A stretch of 9,767 bases of DNA, from NCBI GenBank assembly GCA_002352125.1, contig DEHU01000076.1, forward strand, positions 572 through 10,338. Direction: 5' to 3'. The notes beneath the pieces are model-generated. The model ran no database searches. It was not told where the DNA came from and saw only the letters and a list, made by a program, of their open reading frames with translations. Both the position numbers and the translations under genes were made by a program. The DNA is from Competibacteraceae bacterium UBA2792. Its GTDB lineage: Bacteria > Pseudomonadota > Gammaproteobacteria > Competibacterales > Competibacteraceae. Shown here one piece after another: positions 1-6,416 of this stretch (within the stretch, counting starts at the first letter, position 1; each line of letters starts with the position of its first letter).

Positions 1-348
1 GCCCAACGGCTGGTGCGCCAGCTTTGTCATCACTGCAAGCGGCCTCATCCGGCCACGCCGGCCGATTGCGAGGTGCTGGGCGTCAATCCGACCGCGCCGC
101 CGACCCTCTACACGCCCGTTGGATGCGAGCAATGCAACCAGTCCGGTTATCGGGGGCGCACGGGTGTTTTCGAACTGGTGCTGGTCGACCAAGCGATGCA
201 GACCATGATTCACGAAGGGCGAGGCGAACTGGATTTGGAGCGCCACGCGCGCAAATCCAGCCCCGGCATCCGCGACGATGGCCGTCGTCGAGTGCTGAGT
301 GGCGATACCTCGCTGGCGGAATTGGTGCGAGTGACGCGGGAGGATTAG
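1..348 (+). CDS. gspE: Type II secretion ATPase GspE, C-terminal fragment (5' end outside window)
   Basis: The frame is open from base 1 to a TAG at 346-348 and gives the last 115 residues of a GspE-type secretion ATPase. Seen: a tetracysteine zinc motif (CHHC at visible residues 9-12 and CEQC at 42-45), then the family-typical stretch GYRGRTGVFEL, and the C-terminal block with RHAR, IRDDG, RRVLSG and a final VTRED. Known of the family: GspE is a cytoplasmic hexameric ATPase that powers pseudopilus assembly for type II secretion, and the CxxC/CxxC module is typical of GspE and of related PilB proteins. The Walker motifs lie upstream, outside the window. The TAG overlaps the GTG of gspF by one base (TAGTG), so the two genes are very likely translationally coupled. 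The C-terminal signature and the GspF neighbour favour GspE over PilB. Confidence 0.93.
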   Translation, partial: AQRLVRQLCHHCKRPHPATPADCEVLGVNPTAPPTLYTPVGCEQCNQSGYRGRTGVFELVLVDQAMQTMIHEGRGELDLERHARKSSPGIRDDGRRRVLSGDTSLAELVRVTRED

Positions 349-1559
349 TGCCAGCCTTTCAGTACGCCGCGCTCGATGCCAAGGGCCGTCAGCGCAAGGG
401 ATTGATCGAGGCCGATACGCCGCGCTTGGCCCGACAAGCGTTGCGCGAGCGCGGCTTGAACCCGCTGGGAGTCGAGGAAGTTGCCAGCCAGGAGCGGCGG
501 CGCAGTCGGCGGCTTTGGGGATTGCGGGTCAGCGCTACCGATCTGGCGCTGATTACCCGGCAACTGGCGACGCTCGTGGGGTCGGGTCTGCCAGTGGAGG
601 AAGCGTTGGGCGCGGTAGCGCGGCAAGCCGACCGGGCGCGGTTGGGTGGCCTGGTGTTGGCGGTACGAACCCGGGTGCTGGAAGGGCACACGCTGGCGAC
701 CGCGCTGGGCGATTTGCCACAGGTATTCCCCGAATTGTATCGGGCAACCGTGGCGGCCGGCGAGCAGTCTGGCCATCTGGAGGTGGTTTTCGAGCGGCTG
801 GCCGATTACACCGAGGCCCGCCAGCAGATGCGGCAAAAAGTTGGGCTGGCATTGTTCTATCCGTTGTTGTTGACTGGGGTCGCCATCCTGATCGTCGCGG
901 GCTTGCTGACTTACGTGGTGCCACAGGTGGTGCAGGTATTCGGCAGCTTGAACCAGCAGCTACCGGCGTTGACCCGAGGGTTGATCGCTATCAGCGATTT
1001 CCTGCGCCAACACGGTTGGTTGCTGTTGGCGGTGCTGGCGGGGGGGGCGTTCGGTTGGGTATACGCTCTGCGTCGAGCCGGGTTCCGGCGGCAGGTACAC
1101 CAGATCCTGCTGCGAATGCCGCTGCTGGCGCGATTGGTGCGAGGAACCAACACCGCTCGTTTCGCCCGGACGTTCAGCATTCTGATGGCGAGCGGAGTCC
1201 CGGTTCTGGAGGCGCTGCGAATTTCTGCGCAAGTGCTGAGCAACATGCCGATGCGAGAGGCGGTGGAGCAGGCGGCGGCGCGGGTCAAGGAAGGAGCCAG
1301 CCTTAACAAGGCGATCGGTGCCAGCGGTTATTTTCCGCCGATGACCGTACAGTTGATCGCCAGCGGCGAAGCCAGCGGCCGCCTGGAGAACATGTTGGAG
1401 CGGGCGGCAGTGCAGCAGGAGCGCGAGACGGAGACGTTGATCGCTGCCCTGCTGGGCATCTTCGAGCCCATGTTGATCCTGATCATGGGGGGCGTGGTGC
1501 TGTTGATCGTCCTAGCTATCCTGTTGCCGATTTTTGATCTCAATCAACTGGTACGCTGA
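348..1559 (+). CDS. gspF: Type II secretion inner-membrane platform protein GspF
   Basis: This is a 403-residue protein, the usual length for GspF. The start is the GTG overlapping the gspE stop; a strong Shine-Dalgarno GGGAGG at 338-343 sits four bases upstream, and the protein begins MPAFQYAALDAKG as GspF proteins do. The frame stays open further upstream, but that part is a shadow of gspE. Two T2SSF repeats are visible (about residues 67-190 and 270-392). There are three hydrophobic segments at about 169-192, 223-241 and 371-394, and the typical end ILLPIFDLNQLV. GspF is the polytopic platform protein linking the GspE ATPase to the assembling pseudopilus. The major pseudopilin gene gspG, which often comes next, is not downstream; instead an opposite-strand gene overlaps the last 20 bases. 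Confidence 0.95.
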   Translation: MPAFQYAALDAKGRQRKGLIEADTPRLARQALRERGLNPLGVEEVASQERRRSRRLWGLRVSATDLALITRQLATLVGSGLPVEEALGAVARQADRARLGGLVLAVRTRVLEGHTLATALGDLPQVFPELYRATVAAGEQSGHLEVVFERLADYTEARQQMRQKVGLALFYPLLLTGVAILIVAGLLTYVVPQVVQVFGSLNQQLPALTRGLIAISDFLRQHGWLLLAVLAGGAFGWVYALRRAGFRRQVHQILLRMPLLARLVRGTNTARFARTFSILMASGVPVLEALRISAQVLSNMPMREAVEQAAARVKEGASLNKAIGASGYFPPMTVQLIASGEASGRLENMLERAAVQQERETETLIAALLGIFEPMLILIMGGVVLLIVLAILLPIFDLNQLVR

Positions 1560-2025
1560 GCGCGGCCGCTCGCAAGCCGGCAGCGTCCAGCGTATAGGCG
1601 CGAGCGAAGCCGCCCACGAAGCGCACCCGGGCCGGCGCGAGGCGCAGCAACAAAAAATCGCCGAAATCGAAACGTGGTACCGAAGCGGGTAACCGTTCCT
1701 GGTAGCGGCGAGTGGCACTTCGGTAATCTTCGCTATCCTTGAGGAGAATCGCGACTTCGCCTTGGATCGTTACCCGTGCGAGTGTTTGCGGATCTTCGTC
1801 GCTCCGTTCTGACTCGCTGATCGCGAGTCCGGCACGGGGATGCGCCAGCAGGTTGCGCGTGTGGGCCGCCAAGGTGCTCAGGTGTAGCAGGAACCCACCT
1901 AAGCCCGCCTCCGGAACGTAAGCGACCCAAGACGCTTCCGGGCCGTCTGGACCGTGAGTAGCCAGCGCGGCCCAACGTCGGTCGCGCATTAACTCCACCA
2001 TTGATAGTCGGTCCTGGAGATTCAT
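1540..2025 (-). CDS. FMN/heme-binding split-barrel protein, HugZ/PPOX-like
   Basis: This 161-residue soluble protein has the pattern of the pyridoxamine-phosphate-oxidase-like split barrel. Seen: an N-terminal helix, RWAALATHGPDGPEASWVAY (strands 1-2), LHLSTLAAHTRNLLAHPRAG (about 48-66), DPQTLARVTIQGEV (78-91) and DFLLLRLAPARVRFVGGFARA (122-142). The last block resembles the end of the catalytic domain of HugZ-type heme-utilisation proteins. Family members bind FMN, F420 or heme, so the substrate cannot be fixed from sequence. The C-terminal extension of full-length HugZ-type proteins is absent. The ATG is preceded by GAGGG (about 2031-2035 on the complement). The gene lies 60 bp downstream of iscS on the same strand and probably belongs to that operon. 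Its TGA lies inside the end of gspF. Confidence 0.8.
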   Translation of the reverse strand: MNLQDRLSMVELMRDRRWAALATHGPDGPEASWVAYVPEAGLGGFLLHLSTLAAHTRNLLAHPRAGLAISESERSDEDPQTLARVTIQGEVAILLKDSEDYRSATRRYQERLPASVPRFDFGDFLLLRLAPARVRFVGGFARAYTLDAAGLRAAALSVPVD

Positions 2026-2085
2026 CGGTGGGCCCTCGATGTGGACGAACAGGTAGAGCGGTGCGCTAGAGGGATTGCCGGCGTG

Positions 2086-3300
2086 TTACGGAAGCGCCGC
2101 CCAATCTACCGCGACAGATACCGTGCCGTCCGATTCCCGTAAAGGCGACAGCGTTCGCAGCCGATCGACAGCCGCACCGACCGCTCCGGTGACGTAATCG
2201 ATCTCTTCGGCCGTGGTGAAACGGCCGAGACTGAACCGGATCGCGCTTCGGGCGCGGCGAGCGTCGCAGCCCATCGCTCGCAGAACGTGCGAAGGCTCTG
2301 GAGCGGTGGACGTGCAGGCGGAACCGGTGGAGACGGCTATCTCTGGAATAGCCGCCAACAACGCCTCGGCGGCGATGCCGGCAAAGCTGACGTTGAGGAT
2401 GCCCGGCCAATGGTGTTCTGGATGGCCGTTCAATGCTATGCCTCCCAACTTGGCCAGCGCCCGCCACAAACGGTCGCGCAATTGTTGGACGCGAACTCGG
2501 CCATCGGCCATCGTGGCTTTGGCGATCCGGCAAGCTTCGCCCATGGCAACGATCTGGTGGGTGGGCAAAGTGCCAGCCCGCAGCCCCCGTTCTTGGCCAC
2601 CGCCGTACAACAGCGGTTCTAGCCGTACCCGATTGGAGCGTTGCCGGACATACAATGCGCCGATGCCCTTGGGGCCGTACAGCTTGTGGGCACTCAAACT
2701 CAGTAGGTCGATGGGCAACGCTCGCAGATCGATCGGCAGTTTGCCGGCGCTCTGCGCGGCGTCGACGTGCAGCAAGACCCCTCGTGCGCAGGTTAACGAG
2801 CCGATGGCGGCCAAGTCTTGCGTCGCTCCGGTTTCGTTGTTGACGTGCATGAGCGACACCAGCACGGTGTCGGGACGCAACGCCACAGCCAGCCGCTCCA
2901 ACGGGATCGATCCATCCGGTTCCGGGTCCAGATAGGTCACTGTGCAGCCTTCCCGCTCCAACCATCGGCAAACATCGAGCACGGCTTTGTGCTCGGTCTT
3001 GCCGGTAACCAAATGCCGGCCTTTGCGGACGTTGGCGCGCAAAGCACCCCGGAGGGCCAGGTTGTTGGCTTCGGTCGCTCCGGAGGTCCAAACGATCTCG
3101 CGAGGATCGGCGCCGAGCAGGGTGGCAACCTGCTCACGGGCCGTTTCGACCGCTTGCGCGGCTGCTCGACCGAAAATATGGGTCTCGGAGGAAGGGTTGC
3201 CGAAAACGCCCTCCCGAGTCAAATATCGACCTAGCAGCTCTGCGACTCGGGGGTCGACGGGTGTGGTCGCCGCATAATCCAGATAGATCGGCAACCGCAT
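2086..3300 (-). CDS. iscS: Cysteine desulfurase IscS (PLP enzyme)
   Basis: IscS removes sulfur from L-cysteine as an enzyme persulfide and passes it to Fe-S scaffolds, tRNA thiolation and other acceptors in the cytoplasm. The start at 3300 gives MRLPIYLDYAATTPVDPRVAE, matching E. coli IscS, and 404 residues, the same length; the frame extends upstream only as a shadow over the end of iscR. Seen: the cofactor-binding His-Lys in SLSAHK (Lys206), HVDAAQS (178-184), RAGTLP (241-246), and the catalytic cysteine in the mobile loop STGSACTS (Cys329). The C terminus diverges from E. coli in its last 15 residues. No clear Shine-Dalgarno precedes the ATG, and the gene begins 19 bp after the iscR stop, so translational coupling is likely. 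iscU does not follow. Confidence 0.94.
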   Translation of the reverse strand: MRLPIYLDYAATTPVDPRVAELLGRYLTREGVFGNPSSETHIFGRAAAQAVETAREQVATLLGADPREIVWTSGATEANNLALRGALRANVRKGRHLVTGKTEHKAVLDVCRWLEREGCTVTYLDPEPDGSIPLERLAVALRPDTVLVSLMHVNNETGATQDLAAIGSLTCARGVLLHVDAAQSAGKLPIDLRALPIDLLSLSAHKLYGPKGIGALYVRQRSNRVRLEPLLYGGGQERGLRAGTLPTHQIVAMGEACRIAKATMADGRVRVQQLRDRLWRALAKLGGIALNGHPEHHWPGILNVSFAGIAAEALLAAIPEIAVSTGSACTSTAPEPSHVLRAMGCDARRARSAIRFSLGRFTTAEEIDYVTGAVGAAVDRLRTLSPLRESDGTVSVAVDWAALP

Positions 3301-3319
3301 CACGGCATGGCGAAATTGT

Positions 3320-3808
3320 CTACATGGAGACTTGAATCGGTACCGATTCGATGGAAGGGCGATCCCGTCGCCGCACGCCATTCTGGCGATGCACCACTTC
3401 GCAGACAGCGGGGCGTTCGACGAACTGTGCCAGAGTGATGCCTTCCAGGAAGGTGAAAATCTGCCGACTGAGGTCGGTCCACAACTCGTGGGTCAGGCAA
3501 CGCCGGCCTTCCTGGCAATTTTCGTGGCCGTAGCAGCGGGTGGCATCCAAACGCTCGTCGACAGCGCTAATGATGTCGGCGACCGTGATCTGGTCCGGGA
3601 AGCGGGCCAGCCGATAGCCACCACCCGGACCTCGCACCCCTTCCACCAAACTCTGCTTGCGCAGTTTGGCGAACAACTGTTCCAGGTAAGAGAGCGAAAT
3701 TCCCTGGCACTGAGAAATTTCGGCTAGCGTAACCGGACCATACCGGTCATGAATCGCTAAATGCATCATTGCTGTTACTGCGTAGCGGCCTTTGGTCGAA
3801 AGTCTCAT
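3320..3808 (-). CDS. iscR: Rrf2-family Fe-S cluster regulator IscR
   Basis: IscR is a winged-helix regulator that binds a [2Fe-2S] cluster. In E. coli the holo form represses the isc operon at type 1 sites, and the apo form acts at type 2 sites. This 162-residue copy begins [15 protein letters not shown]. It carries the DNA-recognition segment [14 protein letters not shown] with Glu43, which in E. coli sets site discrimination, followed by a [10 protein letters not shown] wing (about 60-69). Cluster ligands Cys92, Cys98, Cys104 and His107 (CYGHENC...CLTH) sit at exactly the E. coli positions, so it should be a true cluster sensor. The last 35 residues are divergent and basic. AGGA lies eight bases before the ATG. 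It is the first gene of an iscR-iscS-split-barrel unit and is probably autoregulated. Confidence 0.95.
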   Translation of the reverse strand: MRLSTKGRYAVTAMMHLAIHDRYGPVTLAEISQCQGISLSYLEQLFAKLRKQSLVEGVRGPGGGYRLARFPDQITVADIISAVDERLDATRCYGHENCQEGRRCLTHELWTDLSRQIFTFLEGITLAQFVERPAVCEVVHRQNGVRRRDRPSIESVPIQVSM

Positions 3809-3845
3809 GGCGTTATCCTGCTAGCAGAGTTAATCGAAAGGTCAA

Positions 3846-3867
3846 TTCCTTACTTAATAGTAAGGAA
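3846..3867 (-). repeat. Perfect 9-bp inverted repeat just after the iscR -10 element
   Basis: Arms TTCCTTACT (3846-3854) and AGTAAGGAA (3859-3867) are exact reverse complements around a 4-base centre. The repeat directly abuts the proposed -10 element and so would cover the transcription start. It could be a second operator for a dimeric regulator such as IscR or Fur, or a hairpin in the iscR leader. It has no T-run and does not look like an intrinsic terminator. It does not match the type 1 or Fur consensus well enough to assign. Confidence 0.6.
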
Positions 3868-3894
3868 ACTATATTAACCAATAAATTTAGTCAA
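3868..3894 (-). promoter_or_regulatory. Putative sigma70 promoter of iscRS
   Basis: On the minus strand, TTGACT (3889-3894) and TATAGT (3868-3873) are separated by 15 bp, which is short but similar to IscR-controlled promoters that deviate from 17 bp. This lies in the AT-rich 110-bp gap between the DUF1249 gene and iscR and would give a leader of about 50 nt. A second TTGACC (about 3841-3846) has no good -10 partner. Confidence 0.45.
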
Positions 3895-3898
3895 CTAA
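3874..3898 (-). promoter_or_regulatory. Candidate type 1 IscR binding site
   Basis: Read on the minus strand, the left half TTAGTTGACTAAAT matches the left half of the E. coli type 1 consensus (ATASYYGACTRWW) at all but the first base. The right half (TATTGGTTAA) is weaker; by my count 19 of 25 positions agree overall. The site covers the proposed -35 and spacer of the iscR promoter, as expected for repression by holo-IscR. Comparison with the consensus was made from memory. Confidence 0.55.
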
Positions 3899-3918
3899 TC
3901 CGGTGAAATAAAGCCAAG

Positions 3919-4428
3919 TCATCGGGGATTGTCGAGGCGGCGGTAGGCCGATTGGAGAAGAGGACCAGCGAAACGATGACCTTGGCGCAGGCAGTAACTC
4001 AGCCACTTGAACAGAAACCGGTTGACCTTCCAGCGGAAATGGAGTTGCGTGGCGTTGGTGTGCTGGCCAGAAATCGCTTCGCTGTCGAATGCGGGACAAT
4101 GGCGAAGGTGAGCGGCCATGACCTCGGCTAGCCGAGCATCATGATAGACCCGGATCCGTAGATTGGGTTCGGTGAGCTTTGCTCCATTTTGGACGAACTC
4201 GTAAGTCAGAACCAGTTCGCTGGTATAGCGAAAACGTTCGACGAGCCGCAGATGCAAATCTAGGCTGCCTGGAATACGAGATACCCAATCGACCGGGGTT
4301 TGGGGTGTGACAGGCAGCAAACGGCGCATATTAATGTAGTTACATTCGTACAAATCCATGAGCGTTGCAAAAGTGCCCGGCGCGTTGTGCAAGATCGAGT
4401 GGACATGCGGCGGGGGGAGCAGAATCAT
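3919..4428 (-). CDS. DUF1249 family protein (YqiB-like), function unknown
   Basis: The protein resembles E. coli YqiB (DUF1249). Seen: LYECNYINMRRLLP (about 27-39), a central block LDLHLRLVERFRYTSEL (57-72), NLRIRVYHDARLAEV (89-103), and the C-terminal block FRWKVNRFLFKWLSYCLRQGH (131-151). No catalytic or binding motif is known to me for this family. The chosen ATG at 4428 gives 169 residues and lies four bases past the lpxH stop. An upstream in-frame start at 4482 would overlap lpxH by about 50 bp and adds residues unlike the family. A later ATG (4359) is also possible, since YqiB itself starts nearer the conserved block. The protein is soluble, with no signal peptide. Cotranscription with lpxH is likely. 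Confidence 0.8.
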   Translation of the reverse strand: MILLPPPHVHSILHNAPGTFATLMDLYECNYINMRRLLPVTPQTPVDWVSRIPGSLDLHLRLVERFRYTSELVLTYEFVQNGAKLTEPNLRIRVYHDARLAEVMAAHLRHCPAFDSEAISGQHTNATQLHFRWKVNRFLFKWLSYCLRQGHRFAGPLLQSAYRRLDNPR

Positions 4429-4432
4429 CGGT

Positions 4433-5164
4433 TCACGTTCCGGGCAAAAGCAAAGGTTCCAGGCGCCAGCCAGCCGCATCACAGCGCAATACGCTACCTT
4501 GGCTATACCAGTCGCCCAGCACCGCCCGTCGCGCTAGCCGGCCATCGAGCATCCATTCGTGGACGGCTGGCCGGTGGGTGTGGCCGTGAATCATGCGACA
4601 AACACCGTGAACGCGCAGCGTTTGGTCAACGGTGGTCGGATTGACATCGGTGATTTCGGCGGCTTTTTGTTGGGTAGCTTGCCGGCTGGTTTCGCGCAAC
4701 TGACCGGCCAGCGTTCGTCGTTGCGCCAGGGGTAACGCCAACAGTTGCGCTTGCCAGGCCGGATCGCGAACTTGGGCGCGGAAGGTTTGGTAATCGATAT
4801 CGTCGGTGCAGAGGGTATCGCCGTGCAGCAACAACACCGATTCGCCGTACAAGTCGATCACCCCACTTTCCGGTAGCAATCGAACGCCGCTGGCGGCGGC
4901 AAAGCGCTCGCCGATCAGGAAATCGCGGTTGCCGTGCAGGAAGTAGACGGGTACGCCGGAGCCGGTCAATGCTCGCAGGGAGTCGGTAACTATTTGTCCG
5001 AGATCGGCATCGTCGTCGTCGCCGATCCATGCTTCGAACAGATCGCCCAGGATGTAACAGGCTTCGGCTTGCCGAGCGCTCTGTTTCAGAAAATTCAGAA
5101 ACAGAGCGGTAATGGCTGGTCGCGCTGGATCGAGGTGTAAATCGGAGATGAACAACGTAGCCAC
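4433..5164 (-). CDS. lpxH: UDP-2,3-diacylglucosamine diphosphatase LpxH
   Basis: LpxH hydrolyses UDP-2,3-diacylglucosamine to lipid X and UMP, the fourth step of lipid A synthesis, at the inner face of the cytoplasmic membrane. The 243-residue protein carries the calcineurin-like metallophosphoesterase ligands at the E. coli positions: Asp8 and His10 (SDLH), Asp41 (GDLFEAWIGDD), Asn79 (HGNRD), His114 (LLHGDTLCTDD), and His195 and His197 (HGHTHRPAVHE). The start is a GTG (5162-5164) giving MATLFISDLHL, five bases after the ppiB TAA, so translation is probably coupled to ppiB. Its presence implies lipopolysaccharide in the outer membrane. The order ppiB-lpxH is the same in E. coli. Confidence 0.96.
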   Translation of the reverse strand: MATLFISDLHLDPARPAITALFLNFLKQSARQAEACYILGDLFEAWIGDDDDADLGQIVTDSLRALTGSGVPVYFLHGNRDFLIGERFAAASGVRLLPESGVIDLYGESVLLLHGDTLCTDDIDYQTFRAQVRDPAWQAQLLALPLAQRRTLAGQLRETSRQATQQKAAEITDVNPTTVDQTLRVHGVCRMIHGHTHRPAVHEWMLDGRLARRAVLGDWYSQGSVLRCDAAGWRLEPLLLPGT

Positions 5165-5169
5165 GGGAT

Positions 5170-5667
5170 TTATTCGCCGACGATTTCCACTTTGGTGATG
5201 ATCACGTCATCCACGGGTACGTCTTGATGACCGCGTTTGGCTGTGGTTGGGACTTTGGCGATAGCATTGACCACATCCATTCCCTCGATTACTCGTCCGA
5301 ACACGCAATAGCCCCAGCCTTGGCTGGTTGGACTGCGATGATCGAGGAAATCGTTGTCTTTGACGTTGATGAAGAATTGGGCGGTAGCGGAATGGGGATC
5401 GGAGGTGCGCGCCATGGCAATGGTGCCGATTCGATTTTGCAAACCGTTGTCGGCTTCGTTGCGCACGGGGGGGCGGGTTGACTTTTGAGTCATGCTTGGT
5501 TCAAGTCCGCCGCCCTGGATCATGAAGTTGGGAATCACTCGATGGAACAGCGTGCCTTCGTAGAAGCCATCCCGAGCGTATTGAAGAAAGTTAGCGGTAG
5601 TCGCTGGAGCGCTGGCGTGGTCGAGTTCGATGCCGATAATGCCAAGCGAGGTATGTAGGTTAACCAT
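5170..5667 (-). CDS. ppiB: Cytoplasmic peptidyl-prolyl cis-trans isomerase PpiB (cyclophilin)
   Basis: This cyclophilin of 165 residues matches the size of E. coli PpiB (164) and has no signal peptide, starting [15 protein letters not shown]. Seen: the catalytic block [14 protein letters not shown] (41-54, with Arg43), [19 protein letters not shown] (70-88), [18 protein letters not shown] (93-110) and [11 protein letters not shown] (116-126). It accelerates proline isomerisation in protein folding. It starts 12 bp after the stop of the secreted paralogue and ends five bases before lpxH, so it lies in the middle of a compact minus-strand operon. Confidence 0.96.
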   Translation of the reverse strand: MVNLHTSLGIIGIELDHASAPATTANFLQYARDGFYEGTLFHRVIPNFMIQGGGLEPSMTQKSTRPPVRNEADNGLQNRIGTIAMARTSDPHSATAQFFINVKDNDFLDHRSPTSQGWGYCVFGRVIEGMDVVNAIAKVPTTAKRGHQDVPVDDVIITKVEIVGE

Positions 5668-5679
5668 AATATTTTCCCA

Positions 5680-6309
5680 CTATTTTGCTGGTTGTTGAGG
5701 TGTGCCCGTCGGCGCTGGTGCCGGGACAGGGAGGATCGCGACGGCATCGATAACGACCGGAGTCGTTGGCACGTCGGAGAACTGTCCGCCGGAGCCGCCG
5801 GTACCGGTAGGTACTTTACGGATTTTATCCACCGTTTCCATGCCATCGACCACTTTGCCGAATACGGCATAGCCCCAACCCTGTGGAGTCGCTGCCCGAT
5901 AATCGAGCGCCGGGTTATCCTTGACGTTGATGAAAAATTGAGCGGTGGCGGAACCGGGGTCGGAGGTGCGGGCCATGGCGATGGTGCCGCGCAGGTTCTT
6001 GAGACCGTTATTGGCTTCGTTTGGAATTGGCGCGCGAGTCGGCTTTTGCTGGAAACTGGTGGTGAAGCCACCGCCCTGAATCATGAAGCCGTCGATGACT
6101 CGATGGAAAATCGTGCCGTTGTAAAAGCCATCGCGGGCGTAGGCGAGGAAATTTTCCACCGTTTTAGGCGCCTTGTCGTCGGCCAGTTCGACGGTGATGG
6201 CGCCGAGGTTGGTGTCCAAGCGGACTCGCGGACCGGCTTGGGCGATCACGCAGGTTAAACCGAAAACGGTCGCGGCGAGCAATGTTAATGTTGTGGATCG
6301 ATTTTGCAT
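5680..6309 (-). CDS. ppiA: Secreted (periplasmic) cyclophilin-type peptidyl-prolyl isomerase, PpiA-like
   Basis: The ATG at 6309 gives 209 residues, beginning with a classical signal peptide: a basic MQNR start, a hydrophobic core to about residue 22, and AQA before Gly26 as a likely cleavage site. A GTG start at 6339 is possible but adds polar residues in front of the signal. The mature cyclophilin domain shows [14 protein letters not shown] (68-81, catalytic Arg70), [19 protein letters not shown] (97-115), [13 protein letters not shown] (120-132) and [11 protein letters not shown] (143-153). A Pro/Ala/Thr-rich tail of about 15 residues ([16 protein letters not shown]) follows the fold and is absent from E. 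coli PpiA as I recall it. The protein is close to the adjacent PpiB, and the two genes look like a tandem duplication with one copy exported. Confidence 0.9.
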   Translation of the reverse strand: MQNRSTTLTLLAATVFGLTCVIAQAGPRVRLDTNLGAITVELADDKAPKTVENFLAYARDGFYNGTIFHRVIDGFMIQGGGFTTSFQQKPTRAPIPNEANNGLKNLRGTIAMARTSDPGSATAQFFINVKDNPALDYRAATPQGWGYAVFGKVVDGMETVDKIRKVPTGTGGSGGQFSDVPTTPVVIDAVAILPVPAPAPTGTPQQPAK

Positions 6310-6416
6310 TTGGGTGGTTACCTGATTCTCAAGGATCACGACAGGATGATAATCAGTGATCGTGTCTATCGCCAGATTTGGTGACCGCGGGTGCTTTCCG
6401 TTACCATAATTTCACT
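6310..6416. promoter_or_regulatory. Divergent intergenic region between ppiA-like gene and gltX
   Basis: These 107 bp must hold promoters for both directions. For gltX, CATAAT (6405-6410) is the best -10-like element, only six bases before the ATG. A weak GTGACC (6381-6386) lies 18 bp upstream of it. For the minus-strand operon, TATCAT near 6346-6351 could be a -10, but I see no convincing -35. No operator repeat stands out. An AGGT about 10 bases before the ppiA-like ATG may serve as its ribosome site. Confidence 0.35.

Noticed and set aside
24..347. Upstream extension of gspF in the same frame
   Set aside because: It overlaps gspE in a different frame; the GTG at 348 has a strong Shine-Dalgarno and gives the family-typical N terminus.
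2213..2935. Plus-strand frame of 240 codons antisense to iscS
   Set aside because: Its composition is typical of an antisense shadow, with no domain resemblance and no ribosome site seen; iscS motifs fully account for the region.
2066..3091. Long minus-strand frame (341 codons) overlapping iscS in another frame
   Set aside because: It is Arg-rich and low in complexity, as expected from a shifted frame in GC-rich coding DNA, and it lies wholly across the clear iscS gene.
3298..3309. Two-codon frame ATG-CCG-TGA overlapping the iscS start on the minus strand
   Set aside because: It could in principle couple translation, but so short a frame is expected by chance and has no Shine-Dalgarno.
3301..3381. 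N-terminal extension of iscS by 27 residues
   Set aside because: It overlaps the end of iscR and has no counterpart in IscS; the start at 3300 gives 404 residues as in E. coli.
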